Positions 40,701 to 48,059 of a stretch of 64,000 nucleotides of DNA are shown piece after piece. The DNA lies in NCBI RefSeq assembly GCF_013394855.1, contig NZ_JABMLK010000001.1:62001-126000 (forward strand), read 5' to 3'. Source of the DNA: Limnobaculum xujianqingii. Its GTDB lineage: Bacteria > Pseudomonadota > Gammaproteobacteria > Enterobacterales > Enterobacteriaceae. The notes beneath the pieces are model-generated. The model was not told the DNA's origin and ran no database searches. It saw only the letters and a program-made list of their open reading frames with translations. Numbering within the stretch: the stretch's first letter is position 1; each line of letters opens with the position of its first letter. The translations under genes were made by a program, and so were the position numbers.

Positions 40701-43087
40701 GTCTGGTGGTGGTTAACGGCACCAACAATGGTAACTGGAAGGTTACTCAGATTGTTGAGCACGTGTTCCAGCGCGGTACGGATGATGACCCGGGTATCGG
40801 TAACGGCGTGGCCATGACTTGGGCCGACTTTAACGGCGACGGCATGATGGACCTGTTCATGGGTCGTGGAAGTGCCAGCACCACTGCCTCTGCGGGAGCT
40901 TCGGGTTCCAACGCGGCACAGCACGCTAGTCGGATCTACTTCAACGACGGTACCGGTAAACTGGTATTCGATGATCCAAACAACGACGGTATTGGTAACC
41001 CAACAGCCGCAGGTATGTATACCTTTAACTATACGTTAGCGGGTGGTGCATCCCTTGCGCTGGACTGGAACCACGACGGTAAGATGGACGTTATCGAACT
41101 GCCGGGTATGGGGAATACCGGGGGGATGTCTAACGCAGCAGCGTCCGGACCAGTCAACCTGTACACCAACACGTCAACTGATGGAGTAGTAAGCTTCAAC
41201 ACCAGCAACCTGCTTACCCAGGTGGGTAAAACGACGATTGGTGGCACAAGTACCTCGCAGCAAGTCACCGGTGCTATTGCCATTGACATTGACTGGGACG
41301 GCGATCGCGACCTGTTAGTTTTCACCAACGGTGGTGTTACTACCTACATTGAAAACAAAAATCAGGTTGAGTACGGCACGGCTATCCACTTGCGTATTCT
41401 GGATGCGGGCGGTATCAACTCCCTGTATGGCAATACGGTACAGCTGATTGATGAGGCCACTGGCCAAGTGGTTTCCACTCAAATCATCAACCCGCAGTCT
41501 GGTAACCAGACTAACGACAGTACAGCGATTGTGGACTTCTACAATCTGGATGCCAGTAAGTCATACAGTGCGGTCATCCTGCGTTCAGAGAAGGGTGCAG
41601 TAGCTAACGTTGGCGGCGTAGCCAAAGTAGGCGAAACCACCGTTCAGAACGTCAACAAAGCATGGGCAGGGTTGAAGGCAGAAGAGGCTAACCACGCCTA
41701 TGTGCTGACCACCGAGTCTGAAACCAACGTTGCGAATGCCAGCATCAACGGCGGCACCAACAAGACGGGTATTGTGGGAACCGGCTACAACGATACATTC
41801 TTTGCCACCCAAGGCAACGATTTGTATAACGGCGGTGGCGGTACCTCAACGATATCTGGCGTGAAGAGCTGGAGTGATACCGGTGGTCTGGACATCGTTG
41901 ACTACAAACTGGCGGGCAATACACCGCTGGTGATCGACTTGAGTAAGACGACAATGCAAAGTACTGGCTTCGGTAATGCACAGTTTGTGAATATCGAAGG
42001 GCTGGCTGGTGGTGGCGGTAACGACATCTTTACCGGCAATAACCAGAATAACTACTTTGATGGTCGTGGTGGCAATGACACCTTCTACTTGGGTGCTGCC
42101 GGCCAGGATACGCTGATGTATAAGTCTCTGAATGCATCAGCCAACGATGGCGGTAACGGTCACGATACAGTGTATGGCTTCTTCGTTGGTACGATGGAAG
42201 CGACGCCAAATGCTGACATCATCGATGTGAGCGATCTGCTGGTAGGTTATCAGGCGGATGCTGACGGTGCGGCTCACTATATCAACGGTGTTGCAACCAT
42301 TGATGCTGGTGACCGGATTGCTCAGTACCTCTCGGTTTCCTATAGCGGTAATGACACCATTCTGTCCATTGACCGTGATGGTGACGGCGGTGCTTACGGG
42401 GCGACGGAATTAGTCACCCTGAAAGATACCAAGGCAACCCTGGAAGAGCTGTTGGCGAACCACCAGATCGTTATCGACGACGAGGGTCATGGTGCGGCAG
42501 TTACTGCAGCGATTGAGTCTGCAAGCGCTAAATCGTTAGCGGCTATCACTCAGATATTTACTGCCGGTGACGACATTCTGTTCGCTACCGAGCACGAAGA
42601 TATTCTGTTAGGTGGTCAGGGTAACGACACCTTTATCGGCATCGGTAAAGGGGATCAGGTATCTGGTGGTGAAGGTAACGACATCATCAAGATTATCTCT
42701 ACAGACTTCGCTTCCATTTCCGGTGATGAGGGAATCGACACCCTGATCCTGGATACCACTGGCGAACTGTTAGACCTGAGTGCGTTGAAAGACAAACTGA
42801 GCTCAGTGGAGATCTTCGATATGGGCAACGGTGGCAACACCATGAACGTATCGCTGGAAGATGTCCTGCGCCTGGGATCAGAAGAACTGGCAATTAACAG
42901 TGGTAACAAAGCGATCATCGTCAACGGTGAAGCTGGCAGCACCCTGCAGTTAGAGGGTAATGACAGTCAGTGGACTATGTCGCAAAGCGATTACCAGTAT
43001 CAAGGTAACACCTATAACGTCTGGACTTCAGGTACCTCCGGTATCGAAGTACTGGTCGAGAATACGGTGAACCCGGTCATCCTGTAA
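33056..43087 (+). CDS. Giant Bap-type adhesin B, 3' part with C-terminal module and T1SS signal
   Basis: This is the remaining 3,343 residues of adhesin B; the ATG at 33056 is only the first Met after the last frame break. It has about 21 Ig-like domains, including super-repeat units 4-6. A C-terminal module follows from about 39650, with FG-GAP/VCBS-like Ca-binding loops (DYNRDGLMDLF at about 40146, DKDGDGYVDMV at 40370, DFNGDGMMDLF at 40838, DWNHDGKMDVI at 41070, DIDWDGDRDLL at 41290). RTX-like motifs come next (GGGGNDIF, GRGGNDTF, GGQGNDTF, GGEGNDII), then a tail ending NTVNPVIL. The last 150 residues are almost identical to adhesin A, and DNA around 42640-42830 matches 14210-14400 nearly base for base. 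Unlike adhesin A, it has no stop between the repeats and the C-terminal module (39715-39730). This is the only complete adhesin visible in the window. Confidence 0.92.
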   Translation: MTDDATPTLKGTAVANGTVTIYNNGNVLGTAKVDDKGNWSFTPEPALKDGTYNITANATNTVGQVSDKTGIFDFTVDTTPPGAVENLLISDNEGAYQGPLKDGDVTDDSTPTFSGKAEAGSTVSVYNDGNLLGTAKVGSDGNWSFTPSSPLPDGDYKFTTTVTDKAGNTGDATPVVNITVDTSGVEVRLDKLVDNVGDITGDITPNGVTDDTRPEIVGTGKPGSIIKIYDGATLLGSTTVNADKSWSFTPTTDLGQGSHSITVTATDLSGNTTDPTSAFVFTIDTVAPTQPTIESAKDDVGAIQGTLTNGAATDDPTPTLTGKAEKGSIVKVYDGGALLGSVVADDITGQWTFTPTSPLVEGEHKFHVTSTDKAGNVSLPSADFVLTMDFTGPDPDALKITEVIDNVGTITGNVESGKETDDNRPTIKGEGTAGDTIFVYVKDDMGDRLLGSTTVGGDGKWSLRPDVVLNTGKNELTAVEMDPVGNKVGPSDAYEILLAGNPPQPPTIDRVEDNVGPTTGALQKGDVTDDATPTLKGTAVANGTVTIYNNGNVLGTAKVDDKGNWSFTPEPALKDGTYNITADATNTVGQVSDKTGIFDFTVDTTPPGAVENLLISDNEGAYQGPLKDGDVTDDSTPTFSGKAEAGSTVSVYNDGNLLGTAKVGSDGNWSFTPSSPLPDGDYKFTTTVTDKAGNTGDATPVVNITVDTSGVEVRLDKLVDNVGDITGDITPNGVTDDTRPEIVGTGKPGSIIKIYDGATLLGSTTVNADKSWSFTPTTDLGQGSHSITVTATDLSGNTTDPTSAFVFTIDTVAPTQPTIESAKDDVGAIQGTLTNGAATDDPTPTLTGKAEKGSIVKVYDDGALLGSVVADDITGQWTFTPTSPLVEGEHKFHVTSTDKAGNVSLPSADFVLNMDFTGPDPDKLKITGVDDQVGTITGNVAHGDPTDDNRPTIQGEGTAGDTIFVYVKDDMGDRLLGSTTVGGDGKWALRPDTALSTGKNEFTAVEMDPVGNKAGPSAGYEILLAGNPPQPPTIDRVEDNVGPTTGALQKGDVTDDATPTLKGTAVANGTVTIYNNGNVLGTAKVDDKGNWSFTPEPALKDGTYNITANATNTVGQVSDKTGIFDFTVDTTPPGAVENLLISDNEGAYQGPLKDGDVTDDSTPTFSGKAEAGSTVSVYNDGNLLGTAKVGSDGNWSFTPSSPLPDGDYKFTTTVTDKAGNTGDATPVVNITVDTSGVEVRLDKLVDNVGDITGDITPNGVTDDTRPEIVGTGKPGSIIKIYDGATLLGSTTVNADKSWSFTPTTDLGQGSHSITVTATDLSGNTTDPTSAFVFTIDTVAPTQPTIESAEDDVGSVQGTLTNGMATDDPTPTLTGKAEKGSVVKVYDGSTLLGSVVADETSGQWTFTPTSPLVEGEHKFHVTSTDKAGNVSLPSADFVLEMDFTGPDIDKLKITGVDDQVGSVTGNVDSGDFTDDSRPTISGTGTAGDTIYIHVSHESGADVLLGTAKVNDQGTWTFRPENALAEGNNKFTAYERDPVGNEVGPSNDYTVILDGTPMVIPTLDKVIDDVGTITGELKSGDVTDDTKPTFEGSASAGSTIHVYDGTTLLGTAKADASGKWTFEPPTALKDGTHDITFTATSPIGQVSDPSDVFVIEVDTKVPAPVESLMITDNVGDYQGELKDGDTTDDATPTFSGQAEAGSIVTIYNDGVAIGSAKVTEGGTWTFTPEADLPDGDYKFTTTVTDKAGNKGDPTPVVNITIDTSTLTVQIDKLIDDVGAITGDILPNGFTDDLRPEIVGIGSKPGSIVTVYIDGVNQGTTTVKADGSWSYTPATDLGQGEHKVTVTAKDSSGNVTEMSPEFIFTIDNIPPTLPTIDKAVDNFGDVTGDMNSGAFTDDNTPTLHGTGEKGSLITIYDENDKALGSVLVNDQGKWSYELPEQAEGRHDYYVISSDKAGNASAPSADFILNIDHTPPVAAVEIEGYHDDVGTNKGLILGSGTFTDDTSPILKGTWSGDLDSTDVIQVYQNGVLLGIAIVDMANRSWTFAVTGLVNATTYNFTAVAVDVAGNKATVSPDFLLTVDLDAPTQTVAIINYTDDVGLAQGDFNTGTTTDDRTPTLNGTISSALEAGDEVRIYDVATNTLLGTATVHADNTWSFDPSALKDDMTYTFRAVVADSAGNEGKVSNNFVISIDLTVVINVQDTLDTTPIITGSTGFDILPGEYLEVTVNGKTYSSQDGGVVIDFRNNTWYVQIPDSDALPVGKYDVKAVLFDSYGASITTDDTQNEITISATPVVTVGAGGGDPNQKATAVTLGENGVWRIHSNQSMLESKATSSSTLGDFSTTKLVSNTGTGYDAQNYVQNATFMDYNRDGLMDLFAIDSNYNDGQQMFFYNGSTYVAYQVGANTNTAQSGDFAGDAGTDGSANTWSWYGGIIAIDKDGDGYVDMVNGDQTPNDSAIRGGYGSQIVLNNDGTITGMSKDGTFATDYAANSSHQPIGLDQSQPDMELSGVDINNDGIVDFVMHSQNIVADGSRIDKDGATNSSAARSTDNGRLVVVNGTNNGNWKVTQIVEHVFQRGTDDDPGIGNGVAMTWADFNGDGMMDLFMGRGSASTTASAGASGSNAAQHASRIYFNDGTGKLVFDDPNNDGIGNPTAAGMYTFNYTLAGGASLALDWNHDGKMDVIELPGMGNTGGMSNAAASGPVNLYTNTSTDGVVSFNTSNLLTQVGKTTIGGTSTSQQVTGAIAIDIDWDGDRDLLVFTNGGVTTYIENKNQVEYGTAIHLRILDAGGINSLYGNTVQLIDEATGQVVSTQIINPQSGNQTNDSTAIVDFYNLDASKSYSAVILRSEKGAVANVGGVAKVGETTVQNVNKAWAGLKAEEANHAYVLTTESETNVANASINGGTNKTGIVGTGYNDTFFATQGNDLYNGGGGTSTISGVKSWSDTGGLDIVDYKLAGNTPLVIDLSKTTMQSTGFGNAQFVNIEGLAGGGGNDIFTGNNQNNYFDGRGGNDTFYLGAAGQDTLMYKSLNASANDGGNGHDTVYGFFVGTMEATPNADIIDVSDLLVGYQADADGAAHYINGVATIDAGDRIAQYLSVSYSGNDTILSIDRDGDGGAYGATELVTLKDTKATLEELLANHQIVIDDEGHGAAVTAAIESASAKSLAAITQIFTAGDDILFATEHEDILLGGQGNDTFIGIGKGDQVSGGEGNDIIKIISTDFASISGDEGIDTLILDTTGELLDLSALKDKLSSVEIFDMGNGGNTMNVSLEDVLRLGSEELAINSGNKAIIVNGEAGSTLQLEGNDSQWTMSQSDYQYQGNTYNVWTSGTSGIEVLVENTVNPVIL

Positions 43088-43095
43088 TAGCTTAA

Positions 43096-43127
43096 CCGAA
43101 AGGACTGCCGCAAGGCAGTCCTTTCGG
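43096..43127 (+). terminator. Perfect 14-bp hairpin after adhesin B, probable attenuator
   Basis: CCGAAAGGACTGCC and its exact complement flank a GCAA tetraloop, 8 nt after the adhesin stop. There is no long T-run after it, so partial termination or protection of the adhesin mRNA 3' end is more likely than full termination. It is conserved at 14671-14701. Confidence 0.65.
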
Positions 43128-43171
43128 GACACTGATTAATTTACCAATAACTGAATAACCCAGGAGTAAAC

Positions 43172-44146
43172 ATGTTTAGGGAAAACAAGGGGTCTAAAGT
43201 GAATAAGCTGACAACGCTATTACGCGTATCCGCTGCGGGTGCAATTCCTGCTTTACTGGCCTTTAGCGTAACGGCTGCTGGTGTACCGGCAAATGACGTG
43301 ATGGAAATCAGCTCAACGGAAGAAGCCGCTACTGCTGCTGCACCGGTAGTACTGACCCATACCGGCACTCAATATGTACCGGTTTCCAGAGTGAGCGAAA
43401 GTCTGGCACAGGTCGTGTTCTACCGTACAACGGGTGGTGCAGACGTAGGCGTATCTAACGTTTACATCGACCGTGAATTCCAGGGCGCGCTGAGAAACGG
43501 TGAATTCACCGTGTTCTGCGTGGAGCCTGGCAAACACATCATCGAAGCCTATGCGGATGATGCGCCGAACTATGGCGGTAAAGAAACGCCAAAATCCATC
43601 GCTCGTCTGAATGGTGGTAAAACTTACTTTATCGAAACCAACAGTGTACCGGGCGTGGGAACACCAATCGCGGTGACCCGTACCCAAGCCGAAAGCAAAC
43701 TGTTTGGCTACAAAGGTGGTGCGACCATCAACCGCGCTTCCGCAGTACGCGCCTGTGACTACATTGGTGGTTCACCATTAGGCAACGTACTGTTCAGCTT
43801 CGCCGGTAAAAACGTATCGGATATCGAAGCGGGCGGCGTAGAAATCGTACAAAACATGGCAAACCACATCAACGGCCTGCCAGCAGGTTCGAATGTAAAC
43901 ATCGTTGGTCATGCTGACCCGGTGGGTAACGCATCGTTTAACCAGAAGCTGTCAGTACAGCGTGCAGAAACCGTGAAGAAGATGTTGATCTCCTACGGCG
44001 TATCACCATCAGTACTGTCCGTTAGCGGCCAGGGCGCCAACAACCCAACGGTTGACTGTACCGGCCTGCCAAACAACGAACGCAACTTCTGTAACCGCGC
44101 TAACCGCCGCGTCGACACCATGATCCAAACCGGCAACGGTTATTAA
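43172..44146 (+). CDS. OmpA-family peptidoglycan-binding protein of the adhesin operon, locus 2 copy
   Basis: The product is 324 aa, with a signal peptide ending near VTAAGVPA (about residue 38) and an N-terminal domain with VVFYRTTGGADVGVSNVY and FCVEPGKHIIEAY. The C-terminal OmpA domain has NVLFSFAGKNVSDIE, NIVGHADPVGN and SVQRAETVKKML, with the Asp and Arg expected to bind peptidoglycan. AGGAG 7 nt upstream supports ATG 43172. Compared with the locus 1 protein, the signal peptide and a few surface residues differ (AGSNVNIVG against NVTRVNLVG) but the rest is nearly identical. Its position between adhesin and exporter suggests a cell-wall-anchored accessory to adhesin display or to the TolC-like channel. 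That role is inferred, since OmpA-like domains occur in many envelope proteins. Confidence 0.9.
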   Translation: MFRENKGSKVNKLTTLLRVSAAGAIPALLAFSVTAAGVPANDVMEISSTEEAATAAAPVVLTHTGTQYVPVSRVSESLAQVVFYRTTGGADVGVSNVYIDREFQGALRNGEFTVFCVEPGKHIIEAYADDAPNYGGKETPKSIARLNGGKTYFIETNSVPGVGTPIAVTRTQAESKLFGYKGGATINRASAVRACDYIGGSPLGNVLFSFAGKNVSDIEAGGVEIVQNMANHINGLPAGSNVNIVGHADPVGNASFNQKLSVQRAETVKKMLISYGVSPSVLSVSGQGANNPTVDCTGLPNNERNFCNRANRRVDTMIQTGNGY

Positions 44147-44155
44147 GAGTAAAAC

Positions 44156-44181
44156 ACCGGCCCAATATATACCGGGCCGGT
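44156..44181 (+). terminator. GC-rich hairpin after the locus 2 ompA-like gene
   Basis: ACCGGCCC / GGGCCGGT has a 10-nt AT loop and is followed by TTG. It lies 9 nt after the stop. This is a possible terminator or attenuator; the T-tract is short. Confidence 0.55.
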
Positions 44182-44191
44182 TTGAATATTT

Positions 44192-44384
44192 CTGAAAGGT
44201 TTTGAAATTATCAAAGCCAATCGGAGGGAGAGGCCGCCGTTGGGGTCGACTTGGCGCAAGCCAACGAAGCGCCCCTAGGCGGACTAGGCCCGGCGCCCAC
44301 AAGGGCTAAGTACAACCGGTCTTCCGGCCGAATATAAAGGCGATATAAGCACATTATCTTTACGGCCGGAATATCCACAAAAGC
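44192..44384. repeat. Dispersed intergenic repeat of about 199 bp, locus 2 unit
   Basis: This is a single unit of the element found twice at 15802-16198, in the same intergenic position. It keeps the TTGGC-GCAA-GCCAA hairpin and the GGCCG stem around the AATATAAAGG segment, with small changes in the right arm (ATCTTTAC in place of GCCTTTAC). It shows that the element was present before the operon was duplicated, or was spread by gene conversion. Confidence 0.8.
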
Positions 44385-44504
44385 TAATTTAATAATTTAA
44401 AACAACACATTAACCCAATGATACGGCCAGCAGATTCCAGCGAGTCTCCTGCCCGTATCAACAAATAGAAGCTAAAAGCACCAACAACAGGAATAACGAT
44501 AACT

Positions 44505-46670
44505 ATGAGTCAGGATTTCGCCCCCGCAACGGACGCTCAACAAGACAGCTTACTCTGGTCCGTTCAGTGGCTGGCCGCATACTACAATAAACCAGCCAGT
44601 GCAGCGGTACTGTACGCCGGGCTGCCTAAAGAGCCGAAGCTCACCTCCCAGCTTGCCCTGCGCATGCTGGACCAGATCGGCATGGGCGTCGCCTGGGTCG
44701 AACGGGATCTGGACCAGTTATTCTCCTACCTGTTCCCGGTGGTGCTCACCCGTAAAGACGGCAGCCACTGCATAGTTACTGAGCGCAGCAGCGGCAAAGG
44801 GGCTGGTTCATCCTACCGGGTGATCCTGCCGGAAAACGGCGGTGAAGTGACGCTGTCAGCCCGCGCGCTGGAAGAGATGTACTCCGGTTACGCCCTGTTG
44901 TGTAACCCCAAACCGAAACTGGATGAACGCAGCAACGACTGCCTGCCGGAGCCAAATAAAGAAGGCCACTGGCTGTTCTCCACCCTGTGGCGCTACCGCC
45001 ACTACTTCGCCAGCGCAGCCCTTGCGGCATTACTGGCTAACGTCCTGACGCTGGCCTCCACCTTCTTCACCATGAACGTGTATGACCGGGTGGTACCAAC
45101 TCAGGCCTATGTCACCTTATGGTCACTGGGTATTGGCGTGTTCATCGCTATCATCTTCGAATTTGTCTCAAGGCTAGTAAGAGCTCATCTGTTTGATATT
45201 GCAGGTAAAAAGGCCGACTTACTGCTGGGTACCATGCTGTTCAGACAGGTACTGGGGATCCGCATGGAGAGCAAACCGCAGTCCTCCGGGGCCTTTGCTA
45301 ACCAGCTGCGTGAATTTGAATCGGTGCGGGATTTTGTCACCTCGGCAACCCTGTCGACCCTGTCGGATCTGCCGTTCTGTGCCCTGTTCCTGTTCATCAT
45401 CTATCTGGTGGCGGGTCCGCTGGTACTGGTTCCGCTGTGTGCCGTACCGATTATCCTGATAGTCAGCCTGTGTGTGCAGTGGCCGCTGGCGAAAAACATG
45501 AAGGAAAACCTGCGGGAAATCTCCCTTAAGCAGGGTCTGTTGATTGAAACCATCGATGGTCTGGAATCACTGAAAGCCGCTCAGGGTGAAGGCGTGATGC
45601 AAAAGCGCTGGGAAGACTTCAGTGCATTAGCCGCTGCTACTTCAATGAAGTCCAAGGCGCTGTCCAGCACCACTACCACTTTCGTCAGCTTTATGCAGCA
45701 ACTGACCACGGTAGCCATCGTTATCTGGGGTGTGTACTTAATTCACGCCGGTGAACTGACCATGGGTTCAATGATTGGTGCGGTGATCTTATCCGGCCGT
45801 ACCCTGTCGCCTCTGGGTTCAGTGGTGGGGCTGACCCTGCGCTTCCAGCAGGCGAAAGCAGCGCTGAGTTCCCTGAATCAACTGATGAAAATGCCGACCG
45901 AGCGCGACGAGAATATTCACTATCTGTCAGCGCCTAATTTCACCGGCAACCTGCGCTTAAAGGGTGTCAACTTCAGCTACCCGAGCGGCAATATGATGAT
46001 GGCGGCACCGGTAGTGCTGCAAAAAATCAATATCTCCATTCGTCGGGGTGAGCGTGTGGCGATCCTCGGCAGTATCGGCAGTGGTAAATCCACCCTGCTG
46101 AAAGTAATGGCGCGGCTGTTCCAGCCGGGCGGTGGTCAGCTGATGATCGATAACGTGGATGCCACTCAGGTGGATCCGGCGGACTGGCGTACCTCGGTGG
46201 GCTATGTGGGACAAGACAGTCGTCTGTTCTTCGGCACCCTGCGGGAAAACGTCACCATCGGAAATCCATCGGTAGCGACTGAAGAGCTGCTACAGGTAGC
46301 CCGTATGACCGGGCTGGATAAAGTAGCTTCCCGCCATCCACTGGGCTTTGAAATGCCAATCGGTGAAATGGGACAGGGGATTTCCGGCGGTCAGAAACAG
46401 CTGGTGTCGCTGGCGCGCTGCCTGCTGCTAAAACCAAAAATTCTGCTGATGGATGAACCGACCAGTTCGATGGATGCCATGACCGAACTGCAATTTATCA
46501 ATAAATTAAAAACCTCCATTACTGACCAGACGGTGGTGCTGGTAACACATCGCTTCTCACTACTGGAGCTGGTAGACCGGCTGATCGTGCTGGATGACGG
46601 CAAGGTAGTGGCAGATGGGCCGAAAGATGAGGTTATCGCCGCATTAAAGGCCAACGGTAAGGCGCAGTAA
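44505..46670 (+). CDS. T1SS ABC exporter (LapB/RtxB type) with degenerate C39-like domain
   Basis: This 721-aa inner-membrane exporter powers type I secretion of the adhesins. Residues about 10-135 form a C39-peptidase-like domain. The segment where a catalytic Cys would sit reads DSLLWSVQWLA, so it is probably a non-cleaving substrate-docking domain, as in HlyB/LapB exporters. Membrane segments run from about 165 to 430. The ATPase has Walker A GSIGSGKST (522-530), signature ISGGQ (626-630), Walker B ILLMDE (646-651) and H-loop His682 (VTHR). The start ATG 44505 is shared with the truncated copy at 16312, with a weak CAGGAA 14 nt upstream. The HlyD and TolC partners follow directly. With the locus 1 exporter destroyed, this is the only complete ABC exporter in the window. 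Confidence 0.95.
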   Translation: MSQDFAPATDAQQDSLLWSVQWLAAYYNKPASAAVLYAGLPKEPKLTSQLALRMLDQIGMGVAWVERDLDQLFSYLFPVVLTRKDGSHCIVTERSSGKGAGSSYRVILPENGGEVTLSARALEEMYSGYALLCNPKPKLDERSNDCLPEPNKEGHWLFSTLWRYRHYFASAALAALLANVLTLASTFFTMNVYDRVVPTQAYVTLWSLGIGVFIAIIFEFVSRLVRAHLFDIAGKKADLLLGTMLFRQVLGIRMESKPQSSGAFANQLREFESVRDFVTSATLSTLSDLPFCALFLFIIYLVAGPLVLVPLCAVPIILIVSLCVQWPLAKNMKENLREISLKQGLLIETIDGLESLKAAQGEGVMQKRWEDFSALAAATSMKSKALSSTTTTFVSFMQQLTTVAIVIWGVYLIHAGELTMGSMIGAVILSGRTLSPLGSVVGLTLRFQQAKAALSSLNQLMKMPTERDENIHYLSAPNFTGNLRLKGVNFSYPSGNMMMAAPVVLQKINISIRRGERVAILGSIGSGKSTLLKVMARLFQPGGGQLMIDNVDATQVDPADWRTSVGYVGQDSRLFFGTLRENVTIGNPSVATEELLQVARMTGLDKVASRHPLGFEMPIGEMGQGISGGQKQLVSLARCLLLKPKILLMDEPTSSMDAMTELQFINKLKTSITDQTVVLVTHRFSLLELVDRLIVLDDGKVVADGPKDEVIAALKANGKAQ

Positions 46671-46777
46671 TCGATATTTTTGGCGATCGGAAGTGTGGAG
46701 TAAAAACGATCGCCAACAGGGAAGTTAGTTACAGATAGCATTAGATGGCGCAGATAGCGCTAGGGAAGACAGGCTTT

Positions 46778-48052
46778 ATGACAGACAAGATACAAAAAGT
46801 GGGTGGCGCTTCGCTTTCAGTAGCAAAAGCACCGGCACCGACAGGAAAAGTAAAAAGCAGCGATCTGCCGTTTATGCGTGACTTACAGGAAGCATTAATC
46901 GAGCAGAAGACGCCGTTCAGCCTGATCATGCTGTATTTGATCGGTGCAATTTTAATTATCGCCATTGTCTGGGCGAAGTTTGCACGAGTGGAAGAAATTA
47001 CCCTGGGAGAGGGGCGGATTATTCCTGCCAGCCGCGAGCAGATAATCCAGAGCCTGGAAGGCGGGATCCTGGAAGAGCTGAACGTGCGTGAAGGGGATAT
47101 CGTCGAAAAAGGTCAGGTGCTGTTGAAAATTGACCCGACCCGTGCCGGAGCGGTCTATCGCGAAGGGGTTTCCAAGGTCATTGGCCTGAAAGGTACCATC
47201 ACCCGTTTACGGGCCGAAGCCTACGGCACCCCGCTGGTGTTCCCGGCGGACGTGATGGCGGTGCCATCAGTAGTGAAAGATGAAACTCAGGCCTATGGCG
47301 CCCGTAAGCAGACGTTGGACGAGAGTGTTAAAACTCTGCAAACCAGCCTGAAGCTGGCGGAAGACGAAATCAATTTGTCCGAACCACTGATGCAGAAGGG
47401 GTTAATGTCAGAAGTGGAACTGCTGAGAATGCGCCGTCAGGCCAACGAGTTCCGCCTGCAAATTGCCGAGCGTCAGAACCGCTTCCGCTCTGAGGCTAAC
47501 GCCGAGCTGAACAAATTTGAGAGCGAGCTGGCCCAGAGCGTGGAGAACGTGGCAGCCCGTGAAGACGTAATGAATCGTACCACCATCGTGGCACCGGTGC
47601 GCGGCACGGTGAATAACATCAAAGTAACCACCGTTGGCGGGGTTATCCAGCAGGGCGGTGAGATCATGGCGATTATTCCGCTGGAAGATCAACTGCTGGT
47701 GGAAGCGAAGATTAAACCGTCGGATGTGGCATTCCTGCATCCCGGCCTGAAGGCTACCGTCAAAATTACCGCTTATGACTACGCTATTTACGGCGGCCTG
47801 AGCGGCACGCTGGAACACATCAGTGCCGACACCCTGAAAGATGAAGACAAGATGCGTCAGGGACGTGGCGATACTACCTATTACCGGGTGTTAGTACGTA
47901 CTGACAAAGCGGCGTTAACCGCCAAAGACAAAGTGTTCCCGATTATGCCGGGCATGATAGCCACGGTGGAAATCAGAACGGGAGAGAAAACCATACTGGA
48001 TTACATCCTGAAACCAGTGTTAAAGGCCAGAGAAGCGTTCCGGGAGCGTTAA
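46778..48052 (+). CDS. T1SS membrane fusion (adaptor) protein, HlyD/LapC family
   Basis: The periplasmic adaptor links the ABC exporter to the TolC-like channel. The product is 424 aa: a cytoplasmic tail, one membrane helix (FSLIMLYLIGAILIIAIVWA, about residues 48-67) and a lipoyl half-motif (IIQSLEGGILEELNVREGD). A coiled-coil hairpin rich in Glu, Leu and Arg follows, then the second lipoyl half (TTIVAPVRGTVNNIKV) and a beta-barrel/membrane-proximal region (PIMPGMIATVEIRTGEKTILDYIL), the family's C-terminal signature. I prefer ATG 46778 (MTDKIQKVGG), preceded by AGGGAAG and ACAGG. An in-frame ATG at 46745 has no visible ribosome site and would add 11 residues. The last 122 residues are identical to the end of the locus 1 chimera apart from silent changes. 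It ends 7 nt before the TolC-like gene. Confidence 0.93.
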   Translation: MTDKIQKVGGASLSVAKAPAPTGKVKSSDLPFMRDLQEALIEQKTPFSLIMLYLIGAILIIAIVWAKFARVEEITLGEGRIIPASREQIIQSLEGGILEELNVREGDIVEKGQVLLKIDPTRAGAVYREGVSKVIGLKGTITRLRAEAYGTPLVFPADVMAVPSVVKDETQAYGARKQTLDESVKTLQTSLKLAEDEINLSEPLMQKGLMSEVELLRMRRQANEFRLQIAERQNRFRSEANAELNKFESELAQSVENVAAREDVMNRTTIVAPVRGTVNNIKVTTVGGVIQQGGEIMAIIPLEDQLLVEAKIKPSDVAFLHPGLKATVKITAYDYAIYGGLSGTLEHISADTLKDEDKMRQGRGDTTYYRVLVRTDKAALTAKDKVFPIMPGMIATVEIRTGEKTILDYILKPVLKAREAFRER

Positions 48053-48059
48053 TAAATAT

